Assembly (NCBI GenBank): GCA_020444545.1
Contig: JAHLKT010000008.1
Location: 124,001-188,000 of the forward strand
Reading direction: 5' to 3'
Source: Desulfarculaceae bacterium
GTDB lineage: Bacteria; Desulfobacterota; Desulfarculia; Desulfarculales; Desulfarculaceae
DNA: 64,000 nucleotides
Shown piece after piece: positions 1 to 8,121 of the stretch; within the stretch, counting starts at the first letter, position 1, and every line of letters begins with the position of its first letter. A model generated the notes under the pieces. The model did no database searches. It saw only the letters and a list, made by a program, of their open reading frames with translations, and was not told where the DNA came from. A program made the translations under genes and the position numbers.

Positions 1-337
1 GGCTGGCGATGCCCCCGGCAAAGGCGAAGACCAGGGAGCCGGCCACCGCCGAGGCGGCCAGCACGGTCATCACCCGGCGCGAGCCCCAGCGGTCCAGCAC
101 CATGCCCAAGGGTATCTGGGCCACGGCGAAGGCATAAAAAAAGGCGGCCGAGGCGTCACTGAGCTGGCTGAGGCTGATGTCCAGGTCGCGGGTCAGCTCC
201 GGCGAGATGACCGTGACCGAGACGCGCAAGAAGGTGGAGAAAAGGAAGCCCCATAGGCACACCACCAGAATGGCCCAGGATCGGCGGTGGTGCCGGGGCG
301 TACCCGGCGATCGAGTCGTGGTGGCGGCGGGCTCCAT
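1..337 (-). CDS. MFS transporter, N-terminal part (runs off the window)
   Basis: Reading leftwards from the ATG at 337 gives 112 residues with no stop before the window edge, so only the N-terminus is visible. A short charged stretch is followed by a first membrane helix (ILVVCLWGFLFSTFLRV), a second near residues 55-70, then GMVLDRWGSRRVMT. That is the loop 2-3 signature of the major facilitator superfamily (G-x-x-x-D-R-x-G-R/K-R/K). A third helix follows. The transporter would sit in the inner membrane; its substrate cannot be told from this part. No strong ribosome site was seen, and the start is the only ATG ahead of helix 1. Confidence 0.85.
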   Translation of the reverse strand, partial: MEPAATTTRSPGTPRHHRRSWAILVVCLWGFLFSTFLRVSVTVISPELTRDLDISLSQLSDASAAFFYAFAVAQIPLGMVLDRWGSRRVMTVLAASAVAGSLVFAFAGGIAS

Positions 338-371
338 TGTTTAGAGATTCTACCCGCCCTCGCCCCGGCAA

Positions 372-548
372 TCACCCCTTTTGATGCGGCCTAGGCGCAA
401 TCGGCGCGGCGGAGAGCTCGCCGGGTTCCCAGTCGCCCACCGTGCCCCAAAACTCGCCCCCGCAGCCCGCCGTGAGCAGCGCAGCCAGGAGCAGCGCGGC
501 CAGCCCCAGACGAAGCAGGGTACGCTTTTGCTTGCCAGGAGGGGTCAC
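372..548 (-). CDS. Small predicted lipoprotein (58 aa)
   Basis: The chosen start is the GTG at 548, preceded by GGGAGG about 10 bases upstream. It gives a basic N-terminus (TPPGKQKR), a hydrophobic stretch rich in Leu/Ala and a lipobox LTAGC, followed by a short mature part ending in PRPHQKG. This predicts a small lipid-anchored envelope protein of unknown role. A longer reading from the ATG at 596 is possible but would overlap the start of the divergent lipoprotein gene at 595, so the shorter form is preferred. There is no family assignment. Very small lipoproteins of this type can be entericidin-like, but nothing here proves that. Confidence 0.5.
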   Translation of the reverse strand: MTPPGKQKRTLLRLGLAALLLAALLTAGCGGEFWGTVGDWEPGELSAAPIAPRPHQKG

Positions 549-594
549 TTTCCTATAACCTCCCGTAAGTTTTAGCACTTGCCTGGAGAGGCCC

Positions 595-822
595 ATGACC
601 GTGCCCCGTTTTCGCAAGTTTTCCCTGGCCTGGCTGCTGCTGGCTTGCCTGTTTTTGGCCCCGGCCTGCAGCGGCGGGGGCGGCGGCGCGGGCGATGCGG
701 TCAACGACGCGGTGAACGAGACCGCCCAGGACGCGGTGGACATCGTGGACCGCCAGGTGAACACCGTGGCCGATCAAAACATCGATGACATCACCAACAA
801 CGTCAAGGACGCCGTGAATTAG
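595..822 (+). CDS. Small predicted lipoprotein (75 aa)
   Basis: The ATG at 595 has a GGAGAGG ribosome site 5-7 bases upstream. The first 25 residues are a lipoprotein signal (basic RFRK, hydrophobic core, lipobox LAPAC). A Gly run (SGGGGGAG) follows, then about 45 residues in which short amphipathic units repeat (DAVND, AVNET, DAVDI, DAVN). The mature part looks helical and acidic and lacks catalytic motifs. It is divergent from the other small lipoprotein, with the two start regions nearly touching. Function is unknown; lipid anchoring in the envelope is inferred from the lipobox. It ends 5 bases before the convergent peptidase gene. Confidence 0.6.
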   Translation: MTVPRFRKFSLAWLLLACLFLAPACSGGGGGAGDAVNDAVNETAQDAVDIVDRQVNTVADQNIDDITNNVKDAVN

Positions 823-826
823 CCTT

Positions 827-3454
827 TTACTTGGCCTTGCCCTTGGCCTGCGGCCCGGCGATCAACAGCGTCTGGTGGGCCGGGTTCAGGTACTTGTCCA
901 CCGCCGCCTTCACCTGCGCGGCGCTAACCGCCTTCACCTTGGCCGGCACCTGGGTGTAGAAGAGCCAGCCCAGGCCGTTCAGCTCGCCCCCGGCCATGGC
1001 CATGGCCTGAGCGGCGTAGCTTTGCAGGCCGATGGCGTTCTGGCCCAGGTAGTAGGCCTTGGCCCGCTCCATCTCCTTGGGGCTGGGCGCGGCGGAGCGC
1101 ATGGCGCTGATGTGCTCGCCCAGGCCCCCCAGCGCGGCGGGCTCCTTGCCCGGCCCCACGCCCATGTAGAAGCCGAACACGCCGCCGCCCAGGGCGGGGC
1201 TGTAGAAGGGCTGCACCGAGTAGGCCAGGGAGCGCTTGTCGCGTAGGTCGCTGAAGAGCCGCCCGCCCATGCCGCCCATCACCGCGTCGGCCAGCTCCAG
1301 GGGCCAGCGCTTGCCCGAGCCCACCCCGGGCGCGGCGAAACCAATGAGTATCTGGCTCTGGCGGGCCTGCGGCTCGTCGATCAGCTCCTGGCGCGGCTTG
1401 GCCGGGGGCGCCACCGGCGGCACGCTGATCTTGGCCGCCTGGCCGCTCAGCTTGCCCATGAGGCGGGTCACCTCGGCCTTTACCTGCTTGGGGTCCACGT
1501 CGCCCACCACCGAGAGCACGCAGCCGCCCGGCCCCTTGAGACGGGCCATGGCCCCTTGCAGGGCGGCGCGGTCCAGCTTGGCCAGGCTCTCGGGCGTGCC
1601 CAGGGGGTCGTGGCCGTAGGGATGGCCGCCGTAGACCAGGGCGCGGAAGCGCTTGAAGGCCCGCGCGATGGGCGAGTTCATCTGAGCCCGGAGGGCGGCC
1701 AGCTGCTCGGCCTTGGCCTTGGCCACCTGGGCGGCCGGGAAGTCGGCCTTGGTCCACACCTGGGTCATCAGCTCCAGGCCGCGCTTCCAGTCGCGGGCCA
1801 GGAAGCTGCCGGAAAGCCCCGAGCTGCTCTTGCCCGAGAAGCCGCTGAGGCCGGCGGCCATGTCCTCCAGCTCGCGGGTGAGCGCCTCGTAGCTCAGCTC
1901 GCCCGCCCCCCGGGTGACCGAGCGCGACCACAGGGAGTAGAGCCCGGCCTGGCCGGGGCCCTCGGCCGCCTGGCCGCCCGGCGCGGCCAGAAGATAGGCC
2001 ACCAGGGGTACGGCGTGGGCGGGCTTGACCAGCAGGGTCAGGCCGTTGGGCAGCACAAAGCGCTGGGGCTGGTCCGGGGCCGAGGCCTTGGCCGCGGGCG
2101 CGTCATAGGCCTTGGCCGCCACCTGCTGGAGCGCGGCCAGGTCCGGGGCCGGGGCCCCCTCGGGAAGCTGGATCACCACCGACAGCCGAGCGGGTTGCAT
2201 ATACGCGCGGGCGGTCTGGGCCACCTCGGCCGCGTCCAGCTGGTTGAAGCGCTGGGTGTAGGTCTCCACCTTTTCGAAGCCGCCTCTAAACATTTCGAAA
2301 TAGCCCAGCTCGCGGGCCTGGCCCTGCATGGTCTGGCGGGAGCGCACGAAGCCGGCCGCCAGGTTGACCCGGGCCCGCTTGAGCTCCTCGCCGGTGGGCG
2401 GCTGTTGCCACAGGGTCATGGCCTCGCTGAGCAACGCGGGCCAGGCGGCCTGCACCTTGTCCGGGGCCAGGGAGGCCTCCACCTCGAACAGGCCGATGCC
2501 CTCCGGGGTGTAGGCCCCGGCGTCGGCGGTGTCCACCAGGCCGCGCTTTTCCTTAAGCCGCGACCACAGGCGGCTGGTCTCGCCCTCGCCAAGCACGGTG
2601 GCCCCCATGTCCAGGGGATAGACCTCCGGGCTGGGCAGGCCGGGGGTGGTCCAGGTCAGGCTGATGGTGGCCTGCTTGACCTTGTCGCGCATGATGCTGA
2701 GGCGCGGCCCGGCGGGGCGCGGGTCCCGGGGCAAGGTGAACTTGGGCGCGGGCTCCTTGCTCAGCGGCGCGAAGGCCTTTTCGATGAGCGGCAGAATCTC
2801 GGCGGTCTTGAAGTCGCCGACGGCCACCACCAGCATGTTGGGGGCGCGGTACCAGCGGGCCTTGTAGTCCAGGATGTCCTGGCGGCTGATGGCCTTGACC
2901 GACTCGATGCTGCCGATGATGGGGCGGCCGTAGGGCGTGTCGCCGAAGGCCTGGGAGAAGACCCGCCAGCCCATGCGCCGGTTGGGGTTGTTCAGGTTCA
3001 TGCGGACCTCTTCGATCACCACCTCTTTTTCCTTGGCCAACTCCTTGGCGTCGAAAGAGGCGTTGACCACCGCGTCGGCCAGGATGTCCAGGGCCTGGGG
3101 GGCCGAGGCGCTGGCCGCCACCACGTAGTAGTTGGTGTGGTCAAAGGTGGTGTAGGCGTTCACCTCGCCGCCCAGGGCCTCGATGGCCCCGGCCATCTCG
3201 CCGGCGGGCCGCTTGGGGGTGCCCTTGAAGATCATGTGTTCAATGAGGTGGGTTATGCCGTACTCGCCCTTTTTCTCGTAGATGGACCCGGCGCGCACCC
3301 AAACCTGGAAGGCGGCCACCGGGGCCTCGTGGTTTTCGGCCACGATGACCGTGAGGCCGTTGGCCAGCTTGTGGCGGGTGGGCGCGGCCCAGGACAGGGC
3401 GGGCAGCAACAGGACAAGGGCGAGGGCCAGGGTGAAGGCGAGACGGCGGCGCAT
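827..3454 (-). CDS. M16 family zinc metallopeptidase, fused two-domain form
   Basis: This is an 875-residue exported protein. Residues 1-24 are a signal peptide (RRRLAFTLALALVLLLPALSWA). The N-terminal M16 domain carries the inverted zinc motif H69-L-I-E72-H73 and a downstream Glu in the VVIEEVRMN segment, which matches the pitrilysin/processing-peptidase site. A second M16-like half begins near residue 465 (RFVLPNGLTLLVKP) and lacks HxxEH, as expected for the inactive partner half. The architecture resembles the fused periplasmic M16 peptidases of Desulfobacterota, with N- and C-halves that are separate proteins in many other bacteria. It probably degrades peptides in the periplasm. The start ATG follows GGGAGAG. 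It stands alone on the minus strand. Confidence 0.93.
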   Translation of the reverse strand: MRRRLAFTLALALVLLLPALSWAAPTRHKLANGLTVIVAENHEAPVAAFQVWVRAGSIYEKKGEYGITHLIEHMIFKGTPKRPAGEMAGAIEALGGEVNAYTTFDHTNYYVVAASASAPQALDILADAVVNASFDAKELAKEKEVVIEEVRMNLNNPNRRMGWRVFSQAFGDTPYGRPIIGSIESVKAISRQDILDYKARWYRAPNMLVVAVGDFKTAEILPLIEKAFAPLSKEPAPKFTLPRDPRPAGPRLSIMRDKVKQATISLTWTTPGLPSPEVYPLDMGATVLGEGETSRLWSRLKEKRGLVDTADAGAYTPEGIGLFEVEASLAPDKVQAAWPALLSEAMTLWQQPPTGEELKRARVNLAAGFVRSRQTMQGQARELGYFEMFRGGFEKVETYTQRFNQLDAAEVAQTARAYMQPARLSVVIQLPEGAPAPDLAALQQVAAKAYDAPAAKASAPDQPQRFVLPNGLTLLVKPAHAVPLVAYLLAAPGGQAAEGPGQAGLYSLWSRSVTRGAGELSYEALTRELEDMAAGLSGFSGKSSSGLSGSFLARDWKRGLELMTQVWTKADFPAAQVAKAKAEQLAALRAQMNSPIARAFKRFRALVYGGHPYGHDPLGTPESLAKLDRAALQGAMARLKGPGGCVLSVVGDVDPKQVKAEVTRLMGKLSGQAAKISVPPVAPPAKPRQELIDEPQARQSQILIGFAAPGVGSGKRWPLELADAVMGGMGGRLFSDLRDKRSLAYSVQPFYSPALGGGVFGFYMGVGPGKEPAALGGLGEHISAMRSAAPSPKEMERAKAYYLGQNAIGLQSYAAQAMAMAGGELNGLGWLFYTQVPAKVKAVSAAQVKAAVDKYLNPAHQTLLIAGPQAKGKAK

Positions 3455-3651
3455 TTAGCTCTCCCGGGTCCGGCCAAGGGGCCGGGTAAAAAACAACGTT
3501 ATCCTTAAATCTAAGGCCACGTGGCTTTTGCTTCAAGCCGGGGCCGCCGAAAGACGGGTTTGGCCCCGCCCCCCAGTTGCCCCTTCAACCCCGGGCATCG
3601 CCTGGACTATAATGGGGCATCACGCGAGCCAAAGCCGTTTGGGAGACCCGC

Positions 3652-4152
3652 ATGGATTTCAAATTGAAGTTCGTCTGGCTGGGCAAGCTGTCCTTGCTGG
3701 CGCTCTGCCTGCTGCTGGCCGGCGACCTGCTCCTGTTCTGCCACTTCCCCATGCATCTCTACGCCATGTACCTGGGGCTGGCCCTGTGCCTGGTGGTGCC
3801 CTATTTCCTGGCCCGCTGGCGCCAGGCCCGCATAGAGGGTCGCCGCGCCGGGCCCCATGTGTACCGCATCCTGCTGGCCACTCTCGCCGGCTTCATCCTG
3901 TCCCTGGCCTGGTCCATCGCCTACTTCAACTACGAGGGGGCCTTTGCCGGCCTGGACCCGGAGATGCTCTCCCCCCGCTTGTTGGGGGTGTTCGTGTCCA
4001 ACTACGCGGTCAAGGCGGCCATGCTGGTGTTGACCCTCATCTGCCTGTCCGACGCCCTGCAACGGGGCAAGGGCAGCGGCGGCAAGCCGGAGCCCTGCGA
4101 GATGCCCGAGGAGCCGGAGGAGCCGGAGGTGGCGGAGGAGCCGGAAAGCTGA
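3652..4152 (+). CDS. Four-helix membrane protein of unknown function
   Basis: This is a 166-residue protein with about four predicted membrane segments: near residues 8-32 (LGKLSLLALCLLLAGDLLLF), 38-55, 72-92 and 112-130. After the last helix comes a cytosolic or periplasmic tail of low complexity (PEEPEEPEVAEEPES), strongly acidic and proline-rich. I do not recognise the family. It is monocistronic, and a terminator-like hairpin follows at 4237-4265. The repeated EEPE tail could be a spacer or a protein-binding strip; this is inference. Confidence 0.7.
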   Translation: MDFKLKFVWLGKLSLLALCLLLAGDLLLFCHFPMHLYAMYLGLALCLVVPYFLARWRQARIEGRRAGPHVYRILLATLAGFILSLAWSIAYFNYEGAFAGLDPEMLSPRLLGVFVSNYAVKAAMLVLTLICLSDALQRGKGSGGKPEPCEMPEEPEEPEVAEEPES

Positions 4153-4236
4153 GGCCTGGGGGAATTTCTTGCCGCGCCACAGGCGCGTCGCCGGATAGCA
4201 TAGCTATCGGGGGCAGCAGAAAATCAACCTAATCCT

Positions 4237-4265
4237 GGGGCGGGAGCGATCCTGCCCCGTTTTTA
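4237..4265 (+). terminator. Intrinsic terminator after the membrane-protein gene
   Basis: The arms GGGGCGGGA and TCCTGCCCC (one G-T pair) form a GC-rich stem around GCGA, followed directly by GTTTTTA. It lies 85 bases after the stop of the 3652-4152 gene. Confidence 0.6.
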
Positions 4266-4280
4266 TGGGGGCATCGGGCA

Positions 4281-4301
4281 GGGGCAAACCCCGCCCCTAC
4301 A
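4281..4301. repeat. Half copy of the R2 repeat family
   Basis: The segment reading GGCAAACCCCGCCCCTAC matches the right arm of the 72-base inverted repeats at 27843, 30941 and 33669. Only one arm is present here. Confidence 0.5.
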
Positions 4302-4667
4302 TTGGCCTGGCCGCTCTGCCAGCGCTTCTTCATTCTTTTCTTCGGTTCATTCTCCCCATACCCCCCACCGTCGGGGTCGCCCCGGGGCCGGCATCTCCGC
4401 GCACCGGCTCGGCCTGCCTCCGGCCAGCCTCTGTAAAATTTCTCTCCCCCGCCTCCGCTTGCTCTGATCCGCGACCCCGCCTCGCCAGCGAGCGCCCCTC
4501 CCCACCAACCACCCTTATGCCGGCCCAGGGTGATCCCGACAAAAAACGCCTTTTTCTTTTCTCTCTTCTATCTATCTTCTATGCGAAATAGGTGTGGTTG
4601 GGGTTCGCACCGCTCTGCTTTTTTCTGGAAAGGATCGGAAATCAGGGAAGGTTACAGGGGGCCGGAA

Positions 4668-5159
4668 TTAAATTTTATTGATTAAAGCCCCTACAGCAGA
4701 ACCCAGGATATTTTGGGTCCAAGGACTATTCATTACGCTTTTTATTTTATTTAATAACTTGCTCTTGTCCTCTTCCGGGATGGCATGGTTACCTTCAATG
4801 GTACGCGCAACAATTTGAAACAAATCACCAACAGAAACATTTAAGTTTGTTTGGTTCGCGTTGTCTCCTATCGCCAAATTTTGTGCTTGCTGAACATTGA
4901 TGGAGTATTTATTCCTTTGTTGCCTTTGTGGTTCCTTTTTCGCCTGACTCAAAGCGAGTCGCCCGTTGGGAAGAAGGGAAACTCCCCCGTCGGCGTCAAG
5001 TTCAACACTGCCTTCATTAAACAACAAGAATGATGCATCGTTAACTGTCTGTATATCTATCCCTAGTTCGTTGCTGATTTCTTCGGATCCAACCACAGCA
5101 AAGCTCTCTCTCGTAGCCAGCATCGCCAAAATTTTAAGCTTCACACTTAAAATATCCAT
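4668..5159 (-). CDS. Orphan winged-helix protein with an IGDN (RHIM-like) motif
   Basis: A 163-residue protein of unknown function. Residues 1-70 look like a small winged-helix fold (LKILAMLATRE, EEISNELGIDIQTVND recognition-like helix, then DGGVSLLPNGRLAL wing strands). Residues 71-85 are basic and Gln-rich. Residues 87-110 hold INVQQAQNLAIGDNANQT, alternating polar and hydrophobic residues with an IGDN core. This resembles the amyloid-forming or RHIM-like motifs that sit beside effector domains in bacterial signalling proteins. The C-terminus is a helix ending in a Gly/Ala/Ile-rich segment (ILGSAVGALINKI). Codon use is AT-rich compared with both neighbours, which suggests horizontal acquisition. 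It is downstream of hemA but 24 bases away and compositionally foreign. Family assignment is tentative. Confidence 0.72.
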   Translation of the reverse strand: MDILSVKLKILAMLATRESFAVVGSEEISNELGIDIQTVNDASFLLFNEGSVELDADGGVSLLPNGRLALSQAKKEPQRQQRNKYSINVQQAQNLAIGDNANQTNLNVSVGDLFQIVARTIEGNHAIPEEDKSKLLNKIKSVMNSPWTQNILGSAVGALINKI

Positions 5160-5183
5160 TTTATCCTCCCAACTGGCAACGCC

Positions 5184-6467
5184 CTAGCTGTCCCCATTTT
5201 CCTCGATATTGAATATACGTCTAACTAGAGCTAACTGTTCTCTCCTGGTGTCCTCGCTCTTGTCGTGGCTGGCGTGCTTTACGAACATGATGGGGTCGTG
5301 GATGAGCTTCTTGACCAGGGCCAAGGTGAGGCGATCCAGGGCGGCGGCCTGCTCCGGGTCGCTGATGCCCAGGTCCTTGAGGGTGCGGCTCAGCTCGGCG
5401 GCGCGAATACCCTCGGCCTTGGCGCTCAGGGCGCTGATGGTGGGCACCGCTTCCAGGCCCTTGAGCCAGGCCATGAACTTGACCACCTCCTGGGCCACGA
5501 TGCTCTCGGCCTCCCCGGCGGCCTCGGCCCGGGAGGCCTTGCCCGCCTCCACCACCGAGCTCAGATCGTCGATGTCGTAGAGGTAGCAGCCGTCCAGCTC
5601 GCCCACCGCGGGCTCCACGTCGCGGGGCACCGCGATGTCGATGAAGAACAGGGGCCGCCCGCGCCGTTTTTTAAGGGCCGAGCGGGCCATCTCCAGGGTG
5701 ATCACCGGCAGCATGGAGCCGGTACTGGCGATCACGATGTCCACCTGGCCCAGGAGCTTGGGCATGTCCTTGAGCTCCAGGGCCTCGCCGCCAAAGGGCC
5801 GGGCCAGCTCCACCGCCCGCTCCAGGGTGCGGTTGGCCACCAGAACCCGGCCCGCGCCCTGGCCCACCAGGTGCTCCAGGGCCAGCTCGGCCATCTCCCC
5901 GGCCCCCACCACCATCACCGCGAGGCCCTCCAGGGAGTCGAAGATCTTTTTGGCCAGCTCCACCGCCGCGAAGGAGATGGACACCGCCGCCCCGCCGATG
6001 TTGGTTTCCGAACGCACCCGCTTGGCCACCTGGAAGGTCTTGTGCAGCAGGCGGTTCAGGACCGCGCGGCTGGTCCCGGCCATGGCCGCCGTGCGGTAGG
6101 CCTCTTTTATCTGGCCCAGAATCTGGGGCTCGCCCACCACCAGGGAGTCCAGGCTGGAGGCCACCCGGTAGAGATGGCGCACCGCGTCGGTGTCCTGGTG
6201 GGTGTAGAGATGGGGCGCGATCTCCTCGGCGGCCACCCCCCGGCCGTGGGCCAGCCAGCGGGCCACCTCGCCGGGGTCGGCGTCTTCGTCCATCACCGCC
6301 AGGGCCTCCACCCGGTTGCAGGTGGAGACCAAAAAGGCCTCGCGCACCCCGGGCAGGGCCGCGCAGCGCTCCAGCTCGCCGCCCACCGCCTCGGGCGGCG
6401 GGGCCAGACACTCGCGCACCTTGAGCGGCGCGCTCTTGTGGCTCAGGCCCACCAGAACGAGCTTCAC
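5184..6467 (-). CDS. hemA: Glutamyl-tRNA reductase
   Basis: A 427-residue NADPH-dependent enzyme that reduces glutamyl-tRNA(Glu) to glutamate-1-semialdehyde, the first committed step of C5 tetrapyrrole synthesis. The catalytic Cys50 lies in STCNRVE, next to the canonical SHKSAP segment at residues 9-14. GEPQILGQIKEAY is the family signature. MVVGAGEMAELALEHL is the NADPH-binding turn, and the C-terminal part is the helical dimerisation domain. Length is typical. Its start overlaps the stop of the upstream ccsA/hemX gene by 4 bases (ATGA type), so translation is coupled. The last residues (NIEENGDS) run into less GC-rich sequence next to the foreign gene at 4668. Confidence 0.97.
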   Translation of the reverse strand: MKLVLVGLSHKSAPLKVRECLAPPPEAVGGELERCAALPGVREAFLVSTCNRVEALAVMDEDADPGEVARWLAHGRGVAAEEIAPHLYTHQDTDAVRHLYRVASSLDSLVVGEPQILGQIKEAYRTAAMAGTSRAVLNRLLHKTFQVAKRVRSETNIGGAAVSISFAAVELAKKIFDSLEGLAVMVVGAGEMAELALEHLVGQGAGRVLVANRTLERAVELARPFGGEALELKDMPKLLGQVDIVIASTGSMLPVITLEMARSALKKRRGRPLFFIDIAVPRDVEPAVGELDGCYLYDIDDLSSVVEAGKASRAEAAGEAESIVAQEVVKFMAWLKGLEAVPTISALSAKAEGIRAAELSRTLKDLGISDPEQAAALDRLTLALVKKLIHDPIMFVKHASHDKSEDTRREQLALVRRIFNIEENGDS

Positions 6468-7309
6468 GGCGTGGTCCCCCCGAAGCCCGCCAGGGAGGCG
6501 AAACTATGGTAGCTGGGGAACAGCAGGCCCGCGCCCAGGAAGGTGAAGACCAAGGCCGCGAAGGCGATCAGGGCCAGCCAGGCCCCCCGGCGGCCGCGCC
6601 AGCCCTGCACCAAGCGGGTGTGCAGCAGGGCGGCGTACAACAGCCAGGTGATCAGGGCCCAGACTTCCTTGGGGTCCCAGCGCCAGTAGGAGCCCAGGGT
6701 TATCTGGGCGTAGACCGCGCCGGTGATCAGGCCGATGGTCATGAGCAGAAAGCCCGCCACCAGGCTGGTGTGGCTCAGTGAATCCAGGCGGCCCAGGCTG
6801 GGCAGGCGCTGGAAGGCCGGGCCCAGCTTCTTGGCGCGCAGGGCGTGATCCTGCACCAAATAGAGCACCCCGCCCAGGAAGGTGAGGGCCAACAGGCCGT
6901 AGCCCGCCATGATGGAGAGCACGTGCAGCACGATCCACAGGCTCTTGAAGGCCGAGCTGGTCACGCCCTCCACCTTGGGCAGCACCGAGGCGGCCAGGAG
7001 CATCAGGGCGCAGAGCGGCCCGGCCACCGCGCCCATGATCTTCATCTCCAGGCGCAGGTTGATCACCAGGGCCGCGCCCATGATGGCCCAGGAGAACAGG
7101 TCCAGGGACTGGCGCAGGTTGGCCGCGGGCAAGACCCCGCTCGATATCCAGGCGGCGGCCAGGGCCGCGCTGTGCAGGCCGAAGCCGACCCACAGCAGGG
7201 CCAGGCCCATGCGGTAAAGCCCATGGCGTTGCTTGAACAGATAGCCCATGGAGACCAGGCCGCCGAAGACATAGGCGGCCAGGGTGGCCCAGTGCAAGGC
7301 GGTGCTCAC
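6464..7309 (-). CDS. ccsA: Cytochrome c assembly protein, CcsA/HemX family
   Basis: A 281-residue integral membrane protein with about eight helices. The haem-handling WWD-like signature is present at residues 206-217 (LGSYWRWDPKEVW), with conserved His129, His180 and His230 around it. Family members either deliver haem to apocytochrome c (CcsA of system II) or act as HemX, which affects glutamyl-tRNA reductase levels. The position directly before hemA fits HemX. No CcsB/ResB partner is seen in this window. Both junctions overlap by 4 bases with the flanking sirohaem and hemA genes, so the three are one translational unit. Confidence 0.88.
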   Translation of the reverse strand: MSTALHWATLAAYVFGGLVSMGYLFKQRHGLYRMGLALLWVGFGLHSAALAAAWISSGVLPAANLRQSLDLFSWAIMGAALVINLRLEMKIMGAVAGPLCALMLLAASVLPKVEGVTSSAFKSLWIVLHVLSIMAGYGLLALTFLGGVLYLVQDHALRAKKLGPAFQRLPSLGRLDSLSHTSLVAGFLLMTIGLITGAVYAQITLGSYWRWDPKEVWALITWLLYAALLHTRLVQGWRGRRGAWLALIAFAALVFTFLGAGLLFPSYHSFASLAGFGGTTP

Positions 7310-8001
7310 TCGTCGGACCTCCCTTCCGAAGCCAGGCCCTCCGGGCCCAGGCCCAGCTCAGCCAGGCTGAAGCCCGGCCCCAGCTCGCGGGCCAGAAGCG
7401 CCTCCACCCCCACGGCGTCGCCCCCCGCCACCAGATCGAACAGCTCCGAGTCCACCAGCTTGTAGAACACCGGGCGGTTTTCCACGGCCGGACGGCCCAG
7501 GGCGGTGAGGCGGGCGCGGCAGGCCCTGAGCAGGGCCAGGTAGGGACCCCACTCGGGGCCGAAGTCTTTTTGCAGACGCTGGCGCAGGCGGCGGGCGGCG
7601 GCCGGCGAGGCCCCCCCGGTGCTCACCGCCACGGTAAGCTCGCCCCGGCGCACCACCGCCGGCACGATAAAGGAGCACAGGGGCGGCACGTCCACCACGT
7701 TGACGAAGACCCGCGCCTCTTCGGCGGCGGCGGCCACGGCGCGGTTGAGCGTCTCGTCGTCGGTGGCACAGACCACCAGCCAGGCGCCAGCCAGGTCTTG
7801 GGGCATGAAGCCGCGCTCAATGAACTCCACCTTTGGCCCCTGGGCCAGCTCGCGGGCCTCTGGGGTCAGACGGGGCGAAACCAGGCGCACCCGCGCCCCG
7901 GCCTCCAACAGGGAGACCAGCTTGCGCGTGGCCACCTGGCCGCCGCCCACCAGGAGCACCAGGCGGCCGTCAAGGTCCAGCAGGGCGGGATAATAGGTCA
8001 A
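7306..8001 (-). CDS. Precorrin-2 dehydrogenase / sirohydrochlorin ferrochelatase (CysG N-domain type)
   Basis: A 231-residue protein equal to the N-terminal part of CysG (Met8/SirC class). It carries an NAD-binding Rossmann turn (LLVGGGQVATRK, residues 15-26), the VVCATDDETLNRAVA segment, the VNVVDVPPLCSFIVPAVVRRG stretch and the STGGASPAAARRLRQRL helix. It oxidises precorrin-2 to sirohydrochlorin and may insert iron, giving sirohaem, the cofactor of dissimilatory and assimilatory sulfite reductases. There is no methyltransferase (CysG C-domain) fused. It is first in the operon with ccsA/hemX and hemA, so sirohaem or haem d1-type supply and C5 entry are co-expressed. Confidence 0.93.
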   Translation of the reverse strand: MTYYPALLDLDGRLVLLVGGGQVATRKLVSLLEAGARVRLVSPRLTPEARELAQGPKVEFIERGFMPQDLAGAWLVVCATDDETLNRAVAAAAEEARVFVNVVDVPPLCSFIVPAVVRRGELTVAVSTGGASPAAARRLRQRLQKDFGPEWGPYLALLRACRARLTALGRPAVENRPVFYKLVDSELFDLVAGGDAVGVEALLARELGPGFSLAELGLGPEGLASEGRSDE

Positions 8002-8069
8002 AAGGCTACTCCCCTAAAACGTCTCCGGCCAAGCATAACACCTGACCGGCCCTGGGGAAAGGCAAGCGA

Positions 8070-8097
8070 AAGGGGCCTCCCGCGCGGGAAGCCCCTT
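8070..8097 (-). terminator. GC-rich hairpin after the cytidylate-kinase-like gene
   Basis: AAGGGGC-CTCCCG and CGGGAA-GCCCCTT form a stem with a 2-base centre. It lies 25 bases beyond the stop of the 8122-8730 gene and before the sirohaem operon. There is no long U tract (only CCTTTCG), so it may be a weak terminator or a 3'-end stabiliser for the atp transcript. Confidence 0.45.
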
Positions 8098-8121
8098 GAA
8101 AGCCGTCGGAAAGGGCCCCTT

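Larger units (their letters stand above)
4153..4667. other. Intergenic stretch with one terminator and a half repeat
   Basis: About 515 bases without a convincing gene. It holds the terminator at 4237-4265, a half copy of the GGGGCGGGGTTTATC repeat family (around 4281-4301) and then pyrimidine-rich AT-rising sequence up to about 4610. An open frame at 4265-4591 on the plus strand has proline/serine-rich, low-complexity content, no ribosome site and covers the repeat, so it is not called a gene. Base composition shifts to clearly lower GC at the right end, where the next gene begins. Confidence 0.6.

Noticed and set aside
1556-3508. Long open frame (650 codons) on the plus strand opposite the M16 peptidase
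   Set aside because: It is antisense to a clear peptidase gene, has Gly/Gln/His-rich low-complexity content and no ribosome site. High GC makes long antisense frames common here.
4265-4591. 108-codon plus-strand frame in the gap before the orphan gene
   Set aside because: It covers a half R2 repeat and the end of a terminator and is Pro/Ser-rich low complexity with no ribosome site.
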